DNA of 64,000 nucleotides from Rhizomys pruinosus (GCA_009823505.1 VZQC01001595.1:2416834-2480833); one strand, 5' to 3'. Shown: positions 1 to 10,726, numbered from the stretch's first letter. Notes: generated by a model not told the origin, from the letters alone. Made by a program: numbers and translations.

Positions 1-347
1 CGCCATTTCCACATTAGGCTGTCTTGAAATATCCTCTGCCAAAGACATTAGTCCATTGCTTTTCAACTTAGCATCAGGCAAGCATTTGGGCTGTGGGCAA
101 ACTGCTGCCAGACTCTCTGTCAAAATATCCCAGTTGCTGCCCAAGTCTTTATTTTCCTCTGGAACTACATTTTTTGCAGCCATGCTTTCTTCCAGGCTTC
201 TACTAGAATGGCCTGTTAAGCTCTGCTTACAGTAGTCAACAGCTTTTCTAGCCCAAAGTTCCAAAGTCTTCCACATTTCTCCAAACATCCACATGGTCAG
301 GTTCTTCACAGCCAGCAGCCCACTCTCTGGTACCAATTAATTGTATT
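1..347 (-). mobile_element. MaLR-type internal region (partial)
   Basis: On the minus strand this reads away from the LTR at 348-700. Next to the LTR lies a primer-binding-site-like stretch (about 324-337, minus sense TTGGTACCAGAGAGTGGG) resembling the 3' end of tRNA-Leu, as in ERVL/MaLR elements. The rest is non-coding, as expected for MaLR internal regions, and it shares phrases such as 'tggaactttgggctagaaaa' with the internal region at 57977-59149. It is cut by the window start, so the second LTR is not visible. Family placement is by recall, not by search. Confidence 0.65.
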
Positions 348-700
348 TGTCACTTTTCTGTTGCTGTGATCAAACACCATGAACAAAGGAACTAATAAAA
401 GAATTGTTTATTTTAGTTTACAATTGACTGTTCCAGGGAATTAGAGTCCATTGTAGCAGGAAACATGGTGGCCGGGGCTGGAGCAGCAAGCTGAGGGTCA
501 CATCTCACAATGAGCACAGGAAGCAGAGAGAGATACTGGAGACTACAAGGCTTGTTAAAGTCACTAAGCCTGCCCTCAATGACATAATTCCTCCAGCATG
601 GCCACACCTTCTAAGACCTCCAAGAACAGTGCCACAAACTGGAGATAAAATGTCTGAATACTTAAAGCCTATGGAGGACACTCATTCAAACCACTACACA
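348..700 (-). mobile_element. MaLR-type LTR
   Basis: In minus sense the segment starts TGTGTAGTGGTTTG at 700 and ends GTGACA at 348, giving TG...CA termini. It carries an AATAAA signal (ACTAAAATAAACAATTC) about 60 bases before its end. The end motif 'atggtgtttgatcacagcaaca' is the usual 3' end of rodent MaLR LTRs (MT/ORR1 class). It abuts the primer-binding-like site and internal region to its left, so it is the 5' LTR of a minus-strand element. The small reading frame inside it (413-607) has no coding meaning. Confidence 0.7.
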
Positions 701-1166
701 GAATTATGCTGCTAAGCATAGAATTTGCAGAATGCTAATTCCATGCATGGTGTAATGAAGAGCCACATCACAAACTCTATGTGGTGTTGTTCTTTTCCTC
801 CTAAGGTCTTCATCTCATAACAAAAGAGTAGTTGAAAAAGGACTGGTCCAATAGTCTTTAAATGGTGAGGCCTCAGATCATTTACTCTGTTGACCAAGTC
901 TAAGGAAGCTACTTACTACAGAGAAAGAAAAGAATTCACAAAACACATGAAATCCAGTACAAAGAAGAAAAAAAAACCTATTTATTTCCACTGTCTGACC
1001 TTTATTTACAAGTACAAAATTTAATAATTCAAAAAGTGGATCAACTTTGGAATGAAAAGGAAATAAATCTATATGACAACATTAGTAATAGTATATTTTA
1101 AGTCTATTTTCTGAATATTATATATTTTATCTATTTTTCCCCAATTTCTTCTGTCATCCAAAGACA
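701..1166. other. Unclassified AT-rich sequence
   Basis: No recognisable repeat, RNA or exon. AT-rich DNA lies between the LTR and the L1 at 1167. The open frame at 712-897 (minus) has no recognisable protein features. Confidence 0.4.
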
Positions 1167-2107
1167 TTTTTTAATGTGGTCACTTAGGGCTATAAATTTC
1201 CCTGTTAGGACTGACTTTAATGTATCCCACAGGTTTCGTTGTGTTGTATTATAATTTTTGTTTAGTTCCAGGAAGGCTTTTATTTCATTCTTTATTTCTT
1301 CCTTGACCCATTCATTGTTCAGGATTGTGTTGTTTAGTGTCCATGTGTTCTTATAGCTGGTAGGGATTACCCTGGTGTTAATATTGAGCTTTATTGCACT
1401 GTGGTCTGATAGAATGCATGGAATAATTTCAATCCTTTTGTATTCATTGAGATTTAACTTGTGTCCCAGTATGTGGTTGATTTTGGAGAATGTTCCTTGG
1501 GACAGTGAGTAGAAAGTATATTCTCTGGTGTTTGGGTGGAATATTCTAGATATCTAATCTGTAAGGTGCATTTGGTGTATTATATTGTTCAGTTATTATG
1601 TCTATCTTTATATTTTGTTCAGTTGACCTATCCAGGGGGCTCAGTGGGTATTGAAGTTCCCCACTATTAGCCTGCTGGGATTAATCTGAGTCTTGAGGTG
1701 CTGAAGGATTGTTTTTATAAAGTTTGGTGCACCAGAGCTTGTTGCATAAACATTTAAGATTGTTAAATCTTCCTGGTTAATCGTTCCATTGATAAGGATA
1801 TAATGGCCCTCTTTATCTTTTCTAGTTAATTTTTCTCTGATGTCTAGTTTGTCTGTAATTAGAATAGCCAACTCTGCTTGCTTTTTGGTACCATTTGCTT
1901 GGAATATTTTTTCCATCCTTTCACTCTAAGTTGGTGTCCGTACTTGAGGGTGAGATGGGTTTCTTGTAGGCAGCATATAGATGGATTCTGTTTCCTAATC
2001 CATTCTCCCAGTCTATGTCTTTTGATTGAGGAGTTTAGACCATTAATATTTAAAGTTATTATTGAGAGATGTGTGTTGTTTCCTTTCAATTTATTTTTTG
2101 TTTGCAT
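1167..2107 (-). pseudogene. L1 ORF2 N-terminal relic (endonuclease region)
   Basis: Conceptual translation begins around 2107 with the standard L1 ORF2 opening (LSIITLNINGLNSSIKRHRL), followed by the endonuclease motif LQETHLTLK. The frame shifts near 1900 into a second segment with VGNFNTH (normally VGDFNT), which marks the AP-endonuclease domain. Translation then breaks near 1641 and degenerates. Only the endonuclease part of the roughly 1,280-residue ORF2 protein is present; there is no reverse transcriptase. It is not functional. Confidence 0.85.
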
Positions 2108-2149
2108 TCTTGGTCTAGGTATTTATTTACTTTGTGATTCTTTTGGTAA

Positions 2150-3400
2150 TTTCTCTTTTAGGTTGCTTAAGAATAGTTGCTCCTTTCCTTTGTTTTTTGA
2201 ATTGCTTCAAGTATTTTCTGAAGTGTTGGTTTTTTTGACATGTGTTCTTTCATTTTGTTTGTGTCCTGAAAGACTTTTCTTTCTCCTTCAACTATGATTG
2301 CCATTTTTGCTGGGTATAGTAATCTGGGTTGGCATCTAAAGTCATTAAGCACTGGGAATACTTTGGTCCATGTTCTTCTGGCTTTCATAGTTTGCAGTGA
2401 GAAGTTAGCTGTGATTCTGATGGGTTTCCCCTTATATGTGACTTGTTTTTCTCTTGTGGCTTTCAATATGTTGTCCTTGTTTTAAGCATCTAGTGTTTTA
2501 ACTATGATATGGCATGGGAAATTTCTTTTCTGGTCTTATCTATTTGGTGTTCTATGTGCTTCTTGTATTTGTATGGGTTTGTCTTTTTTCAGCTTGTGGA
2601 AATTTTCTTCTATTATTCTGTTGAAGATCTGATCAATACCATTCTCTTGGGATTCTTCTCCTTCCTCTATCTCTATGATGCAGAGATTTGGTCTTTTCAT
2701 AGTGTCCCACATTTCCTGGTTGTTCCACTCTTGTCTTTTTTAAAAAAATTTTTTTCATCATCTTTACTTGAGGTTTCTAGCTGTGCTGTATTATCCTGTA
2801 GGTCTGATATTCTTTTCTCTGCTTCATCCATTCTGCTTCTGAGGCTTTTTCCCATCCTTTCCTGCTGATTGGTTGAATATTCAATTTCCTTTTTTATTTC
2901 ACCCTGTGATTTCTTCAGTATTTCCACTTCTTTTTTGGAGTTTTTCTTTCTCTTCTTGTAGCTCCTTGCTTCACTGGTCAGTTTCTTTTTTCCTTTCACC
3001 CTAGGATCTTTTCAATGTTTCCACTTCCTTCCAGAGTTTGTCATTCTCTCCCTCTATTTCTTTATTGGAGTTTGTATTTCTCTTCCTCTAGTTCTTTTTG
3101 GAGTTTGTATTTCTCTTCCTCTAGTTATTTTCTGAGTTTGTCAATCTCTCCTTTTAGTTCATTCTTTCCTTCTAGTTCCTTCATGAGTTTTTCATTCTCT
3201 CACTAGTTCTCTGATTTGTTCTTTATAGTCTTTGAATATGTGTACACTTGTTCTTCTAAGGTCGGTGTCTTGGTTTCCTTCTACGGAGATCTCATTGTTG
3301 GGATCTTCTACAGGATCAGTTGAGTTTGGTGGGTATTTATTTTGAGGTTTTCCCATATTGTTGTTTTTCCTTTGTGTCTCTGGCATGTGTATTTTGTTGT
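2150..3400 (-). pseudogene. L1 ORF1 relic (coiled coil and RNA-binding domain)
   Basis: Three blocks of L1 ORF1 protein are readable: an N-terminal basic/Asn-rich part (3192-3386), a Lys/Glu-rich coiled coil (2697-2999, EVEILKKSQGEIKKEIEY), and the C-terminal RNA-binding region (2167-2466, with TWTKVFPVLNDFRCQPRLLY and a block beginning GERKVFQDTNKMKEHM). The intact protein would be an RNA-binding trimer of the L1 ribonucleoprotein. Here stops and shifts separate the blocks. The coiled coil is encoded by short in-frame tandem repeats around 3050-3200. Confidence 0.85.
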
Positions 3401-3639
3401 TGTTGTTGTTACTGCCCCTCCCTTTGTTTATTTGTTTGCCTTATGTTGCTAATCTTAAGTGTTAATATGAAGGACTGGTTGGCCACTCAGTTTGCTTCCT
3501 GCTGGTTTCTTCCTCAGTTTTGCCTATGCAGCCTGGAATCACTGACATTGATGGATCCTCCCAACCACAGTAAACCACAGCATCAGCAGTTTATAATTTC
3601 CACCACAGTATCAGTAGCTTGGGGAGGAGGGGTGAATGT

Positions 3640-4196
3640 TTTGGCCTGCCTCTTGGACACCTCCTGGGCAACTGGTGATCGAGTGTGTCTGCCCTAGGCT
3701 GTCCTTCTATCCTCGCGTGCAGTTCCTCTCTGTGGTTCTCGCATTGAGTGCCAGCTGCCTGCCGGAGTGAGCTGCCAAAGGCCTGCACACCAGAAACCCA
3801 CCTGAGCAACTGGGTAAGGAGTATGTGCGACCCTGGCTGTTGTTCTATCCATGCATGCAGTTCATCTCTATGGCATCTGCAGGGGTGGTCCACCAAAGGC
3901 CTGCATACCAGAAACCCACCTGGGGAACTTGGCACAGAGTATGTGTGCCCCTGTTTGTCCTTCTATCCACACATGCAGTTCCTCTCTATGGTTCTAACAT
4001 TGGGCGGTGGCTGCTGGGGTGGGCCGACAAAGGCCTGCAGGCCAGATACCCAACTGGGTAACTGGACATGGAGTTTGTGCACCCCTGGCTGTCCTTCTGT
4101 CTATGAATGCAGTTCGTCTCTATGGTTCTAGCATTGGGGGGCAGCTACTGGGGTGGGCCAACAAAGGCCTGTATGCTAGAAACCCACCTGGGCAAC
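3640..4196 (-). repeat. Tandem monomers of an L1 5' UTR (promoter-type repeats)
   Basis: A unit containing 'aaaggcctg...cagaaacccacctg...gcagttc(c/a)tctctatgg' recurs with anchor starts at about 3640, 3777, 3895, 4029 and 4163. Spacings are 137, 118, 134 and 134 bases, so about four units plus a partial outermost one. Position upstream of ORF1 and tandem structure match the monomer-type 5' UTR promoters known in rodent L1s. These monomers do not resemble any mouse monomer type that I recall. The outermost unit is truncated, as is typical. Confidence 0.8.
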
Positions 4197-4480
4197 TTGC
4201 ATTCACTCTTTTAGGAATTGTGTGTTCATTAGTCCTTTTATTGAATAGATATTTAACTTCTGGGTTTTTTTTTTATTTCTTTGGATATTCTAGCAATTAA
4301 TCTTCTGTCAGAGGTATAAAGTCAAAAAGTAGTTTCCTTCCATTCTGTCAATAGTTATCATTACTTCCTTAGAAGTTGGATTCTTGTTCAGAAAGAACTT
4401 GCCTGTGTCTACATCTTAATGTGTTTACTATTTGCTCTAACAGTTTCAGAGTTTCGCCTAATTTTAAATTATGCTGCAGA
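4197..4480 (-). mobile_element. Old L1 fragment (ORF2 C-terminal region)
   Basis: Diverged sequence with 'tttggatattctagcaattaatcttctgtcagagg' followed by 'cttgcctgtgtctacatcttaatg' resembles the antisense of mammalian L1 ORF2 near its C-terminus. It is far more decayed than the neighbouring L1-1. The exact boundaries are uncertain. Confidence 0.5.
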
Positions 4481-4509
4481 GTCATAGTATCAAAAATTGT
4501 ATGGTATAG

Positions 4510-4745
4510 TCACATAATAGATGCATAGATGAATGGAAAAAAAGAGAGGGACCAGATATAAACCCAGAATATTCCATTACTTGTTTTTTTTTAAAAATAT
4601 GCCAAATATATATATTGGTATAAAACAGATTCTTCTGCCAATGATGTTGGTGAAATTGGATCTCCTGAGCCGAAGGAAACTTTATCCCTATCCCTCACTT
4701 CACATAAAAAATCAACTCTAAATAGATCAACTTTAATGTAAAATC
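4510..4745 (+). mobile_element. Old L1 fragment
   Basis: Plus-strand match to the ORF2 stretch around 'aaaactggat...cttatccctatccctcact...aaaatcaactctaaatagatcaa', which is typical of L1 copies. It is strongly diverged and AT-rich, and opposite in orientation to the fragment at 4197-4480. Confidence 0.45.
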
Positions 4746-5333
4746 CTAACTAATTTATATCAAAATACTTCTGAGTGAATGTAATTTCAAAAGTTATTAC
4801 AGTATATAAACCTTAATGAAACAAAGAGTATATGTGGATTTTACTTATGCAAATGTGTTTTAGATAAAGTTTGCCTTGATTTACATTCAGAATAATTTGC
4901 TGAACTTGCAGTATATATTTTTGAATTTAGGCACCAAGTTATACATTTTAGACTGATTTTAAAGAGTTATTTTTTCATCTTTTTAGATATTTTAATTTAT
5001 GATTTTCCTTAAGATATTTCACACATATCTTCCATTTCCAATTTTCAACCCCCTCATTAAACCTTATAGGATTTATAGCTGCCAATTTTCCATTTGTTGA
5101 TCAACGAATGTAATTGTCCTATCTCATTGTACTTGTATTTATTCACTCTTGTCTAACATTATTCATTTCAATGCCATCCTCCCATATATAACTTCTTGCT
5201 GGATATCACAGTGAAATTTCCCTGTCTTTGTATAAATTGATATAGTCTGATTAATTTTCTGGCATATTATCTTTTATTATTCAGAATCTGTTTCCTTATT
5301 TTTTACTAACAAATGGCTCAAAGTAACACCATA
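4746..5333. other. Unclassified AT-rich sequence
   Basis: No recognisable gene or young repeat. The text at about 5000-5250 resembles the general style of old LINE 3' UTR sequence but cannot be assigned. Confidence 0.35.
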
Positions 5334-5346
5334 GAAATATCCATTT

Positions 5347-5566
5347 TTTATTTTATTTATTTTCTTATATGTATGAGTGTACTGTCTGTATGTAGATTTG
5401 TGCAACCATGTCATGCAATGCCACAGAGTTCAGAAGAGCGTGTCGGATGCCCCTGGAACTGGAGTTAAAGACTGTTCTCAGCCACCATGTGGGTGCGGGG
5501 GATCGAACCTGGGTCCTCTTCAAGAGCATTCTGCGCTCTTAACTGCTGGGTCATCTCTCCAACCTG
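5347..5566 (-). mobile_element. B2-type SINE
   Basis: Minus-strand tRNA-derived SINE. Its head (right end) reads in minus sense ...GAGATGACCCAGCAGTTAAGAGCGC with a B-box-like GGTTCGATCCC, and its A/T-rich tail is on the left. A 13-base target duplication with one mismatch flanks it (GAAATATCCATTT at 5334-5346 and GAAATATACATTT at 5567-5579). It belongs to the older type without the 17-base internal duplication. Confidence 0.88.
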
Positions 5567-5901
5567 GAAATATACATTTCGTAAGCTGGGCAGGAAACAA
5601 GAAAAAATAATTTAGTTACGAAAATATAGTGCCTATGCTCAATACTGTAAAGGCCCAAAATATGTGTAACACACAATTATATTGTATGTCAGGGAAATTG
5701 AAAACTTACAATGTATATTATATGTGAAAATTTAACTTATTTTCAGGAAGATGCAACTTGGGAAACAAATGGGTTTTCTGAGAATACTGAGCTCTATAAA
5801 ATGAAAAGGAAGAGAGAAATACTTTCTGAGATATTTTCAGGATTGTTTACATACAATTCATTTCAAAATCTCAATAATTAATCTCATTTCAATAATACTT
5901 T

Positions 5902-6105
5902 TGTGGGGCTAGAGAGATGGTTCAACAGTTAAAAGCACTGGCTGTTCTGGTAGAAGACTCAGGTTCAAATCCCACATGACAGCTAACAACCATTCATAAC
6001 TACATTTACAAGGGATCTGTAACACTCTTCTGTCCCTCACAGGCATTGCAAGACATGGGTCCACTAACATCCATGTATAAACATAAAATAAAGGTACTAA
6101 ACAAA
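5902..6105 (+). mobile_element. B2-type SINE, diverged
   Basis: Starts GGGGCTAGAGAGATGGTTCAACAGTTAAAAGCAC, with a decayed B box (GGTTCAAATCCC) and a tail of the ACATAAAATAAAGG type. It is clearly older than the copies at 32.9, 36.6 or 50.2 kb. Confidence 0.8.
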
Positions 6106-6334
6106 AAACAGTTTTGAATGTTAAAAAATAGTTTACTGGAGAACACATTCATGATCTTGGCTATATCTTAATTTTCATTTGTCCAAATCTTGCAGCACAA
6201 ATTTTGGTGGTAATTTTTAGATGTTTCTCACTTGTTATGAAAAGTTTTAAAATTGATTATGAAAAGTGTACTAAAATCTAGTATTCAGCAAATGCAGAGG
6301 CCAGATGTGATGGATCATACTTAATTTTAAGATA

Positions 6335-6690
6335 TGTGTAGTTTATTTTTCTGTTGCTGTAATAAAACACTAAAATCAAAAGAAAATTTGGTAATAAGGG
6401 GCTTATTTTGATTTAAGGTTTCAGAGGAACAGAGTCCATCATGGTGGAGAAGGAACAGCAACAAGCTGGGAGGCAAGACTGGAGGACCATGAGATCACAC
6501 TTCCATCCATAGAGGAAGCAAAGAGACAGAATATGATGTTGGGCAAGATTCTAAGCTGCTGGTGACATACTTCCTACAATAAGGTCCCACTTCCTAAGGG
6601 TTCCAAAATATGATCAAACAGAACAACCAACTGGGGATCCAGTGTTCAAATACATGAGCTTGTGAGGTACATTTCCTTTTCAAATCATGA
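6335..6690 (-). mobile_element. Rodent MaLR-type solo LTR
   Basis: In plus orientation it contains 'ttttctgttgctgtaataaaacac' and 'gagtccatcatggtggagaagg', the antisense signature of the LTR family seen at 348-700. No internal region is recognisable beside it. The ends are approximate. Confidence 0.6.
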
Positions 6691-6780
6691 CAAATTGGTA
6701 GGCAGAGGCAGGAGGATCATGAGATAATGACAGCCTAGACAACAAGAGACCCATTTCTGGAAAGCTTAAATAAATAAGTC
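6691..6780 (+). mobile_element. B1-like SINE fragment
   Basis: 'ggtaggcagaggcaggaggatcatgag...agcctagac' matches the core of B1, followed by a short A-rich end. Only about half of a B1 monomer is present and it is diverged. Confidence 0.5.
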
Positions 6781-7054
6781 AACAAACACATTTCCAAATA
6801 TTAATATCCTTGAGAATACTAGATTAATAATGTTTTAATATTACGTTTTTATTCTTTAAGAAGTAATTCATTTGAAGAGGTTAACTCAGTATTTACTTAT
6901 TTTTTTCCCTGTGGGGAATAATGCCAAAAATAGTGTCACTAAGAAATGTATTGAGTAAATAGATGCTTGAGGTGACTCTGAAAAAATTTATTCTTTGTTC
7001 ATAAATCTCTTTTGAGCTATTATTTCATCTCTCATTTTCATTAAAAGTGGTCTT

Positions 7055-7278
7055 TTTAAAAATTTATTTATTATTTCTTATGTGTATGAATGTACTGTGT
7101 GCATGTAAGTTGGTGCACTCATGCCATGCAATGCTGCGGAGGTCAGAAGAGGGTGTTGTATTCCCCTGGAACTGGAGTTAAAGATGGTTCTTAGCCACAA
7201 TGTGGGTGCTGGGAATCAAATCCGGGTCCACTGCAAGAGCGGTCAGTGCTCTTAACCACTGAGCCATCTCTCCAGCCG
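7055..7278 (-). mobile_element. B2-type SINE
   Basis: Complete minus-strand copy with an 11-base perfect target duplication AAAGTGGTCTT at 7044-7054 and 7279-7289. It lacks the 17-base internal duplication found in the younger subfamily. Confidence 0.9.
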
Positions 7279-7289
7279 AAAGTGGTCTT

Positions 7290-8190
7290 ATTAAATTCAA
7301 TTTATACCAATTTGTCTAAACTGCCTTTGACCCATTTTCCAAAGTACAATCTTTTAACCATATCTGTGATTGAACAAATATAAAAGCTTCAACAAGTGAT
7401 TGTATAATGACAGTGCACTTTTTTTCATGAATAGTTTTGAAATAAAAATATAGCAGTGTATGATGAGCAAATAATTTACTCTGTCTAAATGTTTTAATTT
7501 TATAGTAGATTTTTATGATAACAGTATTTAAATTTTTAAAAAGATAAAGGAGCATACTAATATTAAATTATTCTTTTATAAAGCAAAGCATGCGTCTTTG
7601 AATATAGTCAACCATGAGATTATAACTCACTCATTGTATTATTGTACCTTACATTCTAATCTAATTTTAAATCAAAATTCATTGTAAACATCACATCACT
7701 AAACTCTTTAAAGTAATAACTGTCTTTCCCCTTATATAAAGTGTACTCTGCCAAATTCTATTTGTTACTTAAAAACCGACCTTATATTGGGGCTAGCAAT
7801 GTTGTTTCTAAGACAACTCTAGAAGAAATAACACAAAGAATGAAAGTCTAGACTCATTATATTTAGAAAAATAGTTTTCAGCATAGAAATTAATTATTCA
7901 GAAATATCAAAAGAAAATGCATCCTTTTTCATCTTTTCATTAGTTAAAACACAGGGAAAATGCTATAGAACACAGAGAAACAAAACTGATTCTGAACAAG
8001 GAATTTCATTAAAAATAGAGTTGTCCAAATAATCCAAAGTGTAAATTAAATTTTTGATTATTCAAGCACTAGTTTTGTCTGAGGCACAGGAGTTGGAGTA
8101 AGTAAAATGTTCCTGAAAATCAATTTTAAGACCTATCATCAGTGATTAATAATGATCAGAGAATCTGTGAACTATTACATAGATAGGTAG
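7290..8190. other. Unclassified AT-rich sequence
   Basis: No gene, RNA or repeat is recognised. The 79-codon minus frame at 7316-7555 runs through low-complexity AT-rich DNA and shows no domain. Confidence 0.4.
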
Positions 8191-8194
8191 ACTT

Positions 8195-9010
8195 TTTTCT
8201 TTTTTATGTTAATTTTTATTTAGTGTATTTCATACAACATTTCTTAATCAAATTTAGACTCATTTTCCCATCCATTCCCCCCTACCCCCGCCAGAGCTCA
8301 TGGATTCTGCCATACATGTTAAGCACTGTCTTACCTCTTTTTCTCAGTCTTTTTTAACCTTTTAAATGCAGTAGTTTACTGTTTTGGTCAGTTCTTTGAA
8401 CAGGGTTTTCTGTCTCTTTTTTGTTCCCTTTAATTTTATATTACTCAAAATTATGCATATATATATTCCACACATAAATCAAAATTATAAAGTCTGAAAA
8501 TAAATTATAGGTTAATTCCAAAACATGTTTAGGGATTCACATTTTAACAGTAAAGTTACATGCAGGTAAAAAGAAATATAACTTTACATTCTAAATTACA
8601 ATGTTTTAATGTACTTTTTAAAAAGGTTCTATAAGAATTTAATATAAATTTTATAATAATTTTAAAATGTAAACTATACATTATTATAATATTTCAATAA
8701 CTCAGGGATTATACTGAAATTATTCTATAAAGTTATCAATTTTTTGTTCCCTCCCCTTTGTATTACTCCAAATTATGCCCATATAAACAACACATATATA
8801 TCAAAATTAAGACCTCTGGAAATAAACTGTATGTTAATTCCTAAATATATATTGGGATTCACATTTTTCCCTTTAATTTTATATTCTCTAGAATATGAAT
8901 ATATATCTTCCATCCATATATGGTAATTATAATGTGTGATAATAAGTGGTAGGTCAATTCTAGAGCCCATTAAGAGATTCACATTATAATAGTACAGTTG
9001 CTTTCAGATA
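8195..9010 (-). repeat. L1 3' UTR with three tandem modules
   Basis: After the terminal region at 8195-8420 a module of about 120-145 bases occurs three times. Two copies pair 'ttatattactc(a/c)aaattatgc' with 'gggattcacattt' (8425-8545 and 8747-8865). A third, diverged copy ends 'gagattcacattataatagtac' (8867-9010). The same module appears once in the L1 at 28.9 kb and twice at 49.9-50.2 kb. Confidence 0.65.
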
Positions 9011-9320
9011 CAAAGAAATACAATAATAAAGTTGCTCAGTTTGCCTGCCAACAGGAGATTTGTTGTTATCATCCACAAATGAGGGAAACCATTCACCTTT
9101 TTTTTTTTTTTCTGGGACTGTGTTATTTCATTTAGCATAATGGCTTTGAGTTCCATCCATTTATCTGCAAAATTCATGATGTTCTCTTTCTTTACCACTG
9201 CATAGAACTCCATTGTGTAGATTTACCACATTTTATTATCTAGTCATCAGTTGAAGGGCATTTGGGCTGGTTTCAGCGGCAATAAACACAGCTGTGCATG
9301 AATCTTTGTGGTAGGATGCG

Positions 9321-9324
9321 TCAT

Positions 9325-9368
<44 letters not shown>

Positions 9369-9398
9369 TATTATATATATATATAGATAATATATATC
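9321..9398. repeat. (CATA)n/(TA)n microsatellite
   Basis: Alternating AT with a short CATA lead-in and interruptions. It sits inside the ORF2 C-terminal region of L1-2 and replaces L1 sequence there. Confidence 0.9.
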
Positions 9399-9929
9399 TC
9401 CGGAGTGGTATGGATGGGTCAGGGGGTAGGCTCACTTTGAGTCCTTTAAGGGTTCTCCACAATGCATTCCACAGTGTTTGTATAAGGTTACTTCCCACCA
9501 CGGTAGGTGAGTTTCCCGTTTCCCCACACCTCTCCAGCATTTCCCATAGTCTTTGTTTTCTTGATCTTAGCCAGTCCTTTGGAGTGAGATATATCTTAGA
9601 GTGGTTTGAATGTTCATTCTTTAATTATTAATGGATGTTGAACACTTTAAAGATGATTTCTCAACCATCTTAACTTCTTTAACTACTTGCAATCTCTGTT
9701 CGGTCTTATAGTATATTTTCAGTGAGCATCTGCTTCTTACTTGTGTTTTTGTTTTACTATATAACAAAATATATAATATACTAATATATAATATATATCT
9801 AGGAATTTTATGATTTGACGGAATTATCGGCTGTCGGGACATGTTGATCGTGGTCCATTTCTTGCCTTTTCTTTCACGTTTTCTTCTTGTGATTCTTTGC
9901 TGTCAAGACACAGCTTTTGACAGAAGTTT

Positions 9930-10726
9930 GGAGATGGTAGTTAACCCAGTGATTAATTACATTTTATTCTGCATGTTAAGTAGGATTAAAATACCATCCC
10001 AAACATCGTGTGCTAGTAACCGAGGAACATAAACCATAAAACGTTATACTGTTGTTAACAACTCCATCTATACTCTAATTGCTTGTGCTTCCTTTGTAGG
10101 CTTGAGAGGCTTACATATCTATACATGTTAAGTACCTAGATAATCTATTAGCATTGCGTCATTTAATAGGATTGAAAGGTTATGACCTGACAGCTTTGCA
10201 GCACAATGAAAGAAAAACGCACAGAATTGACTAGAGACAAACAGACAACAACCTTCCAGAAAGTAAGACTGCTTTTGCGTTTCCTCATGCACCAGTGGCC
10301 CCTTTCTCAAGCTAGGGACAATCTGACAGAAGAGGGGAGCATTGGTAGAATGTAAGGGCTTACATTGGGGTGAATGGTGGAACTACAACAATAAGACTGG
10401 ACAACTCATTTGATCAACTTGATTGAGACATACAAGCCCCCCCCCCCCGCTTTATGGTGGGACCCATGAGCTGTGTGGGTTTGGGCACAACTGCTCGGAA
10501 ATTGATTTTACATGAAGGATGCTTGTACTCACAGACTATCACCTACTGTTTAAAAAAAAAAATAAAAACAGAGAAAGACGCAGAAAAGTTATGGCAGAAT
10601 GCATGATCTGGGATGGGTAGGGGTGGGGTGGGGGGAAGGGAAGGGGATATATGCCTGAACTGAATTGGAAAATGATGTATGAAATACACAAAACATCAAT
10701 ACAAAAAAATATCAAAAAAAAAAAAA
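9930..10726 (+). mobile_element. L1 3'-UTR-only insertion (long-UTR lineage, copy a)
   Basis: Plus-sense text matches the distal part of the long L1 3' UTR: 'ggattaaaataccatcc', 'cttgtgcttc...taggattgaaaggttat', 'tttgatcaacttgattgagacatacaagc'. It then carries the terminal segment with a G-rich tract and 'gcctgaactgaattggaaaatgatg', followed by an A-tail. It lies opposite in orientation inside the ORF2 of L1-2. 'agcttttgac' at about 9917 and 'agctttcgag' at about 10727 are compatible with a target duplication. The left boundary is uncertain because the sequence is indel-rich. Confidence 0.65.

Larger units (their letters stand above)
1167..4196 (-). mobile_element. L1 LINE with monomer 5' UTR, lacking its 3' half (L1-1)
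   Basis: Read on the minus strand from 4196 this is an L1 in normal order: tandem 5' UTR monomers, ORF1, then the N-terminal part of ORF2. It stops at 1167 in the ORF2 tract following the endonuclease domain, at the sequence 'cacattaaaaaa'. L1 copies usually lose their 5' end, so a copy that keeps its promoter region and lacks the 3' half is unusual. Possible explanations are priming on an internal A-run or later deletion. I found no convincing target-site duplication. Both frames are disrupted. Confidence 0.85.

Noticed and set aside
1878..2868. Plus-strand frames of 100-140 codons rich in Phe/Leu/Cys, resembling membrane proteins
   Set aside because: They are antisense readings of L1 ORF1/ORF2; A-rich sense L1 sequence gives Phe/Leu-rich antisense frames. 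The same applies to 15634-16063, 53156-53551 and 55814-56065.
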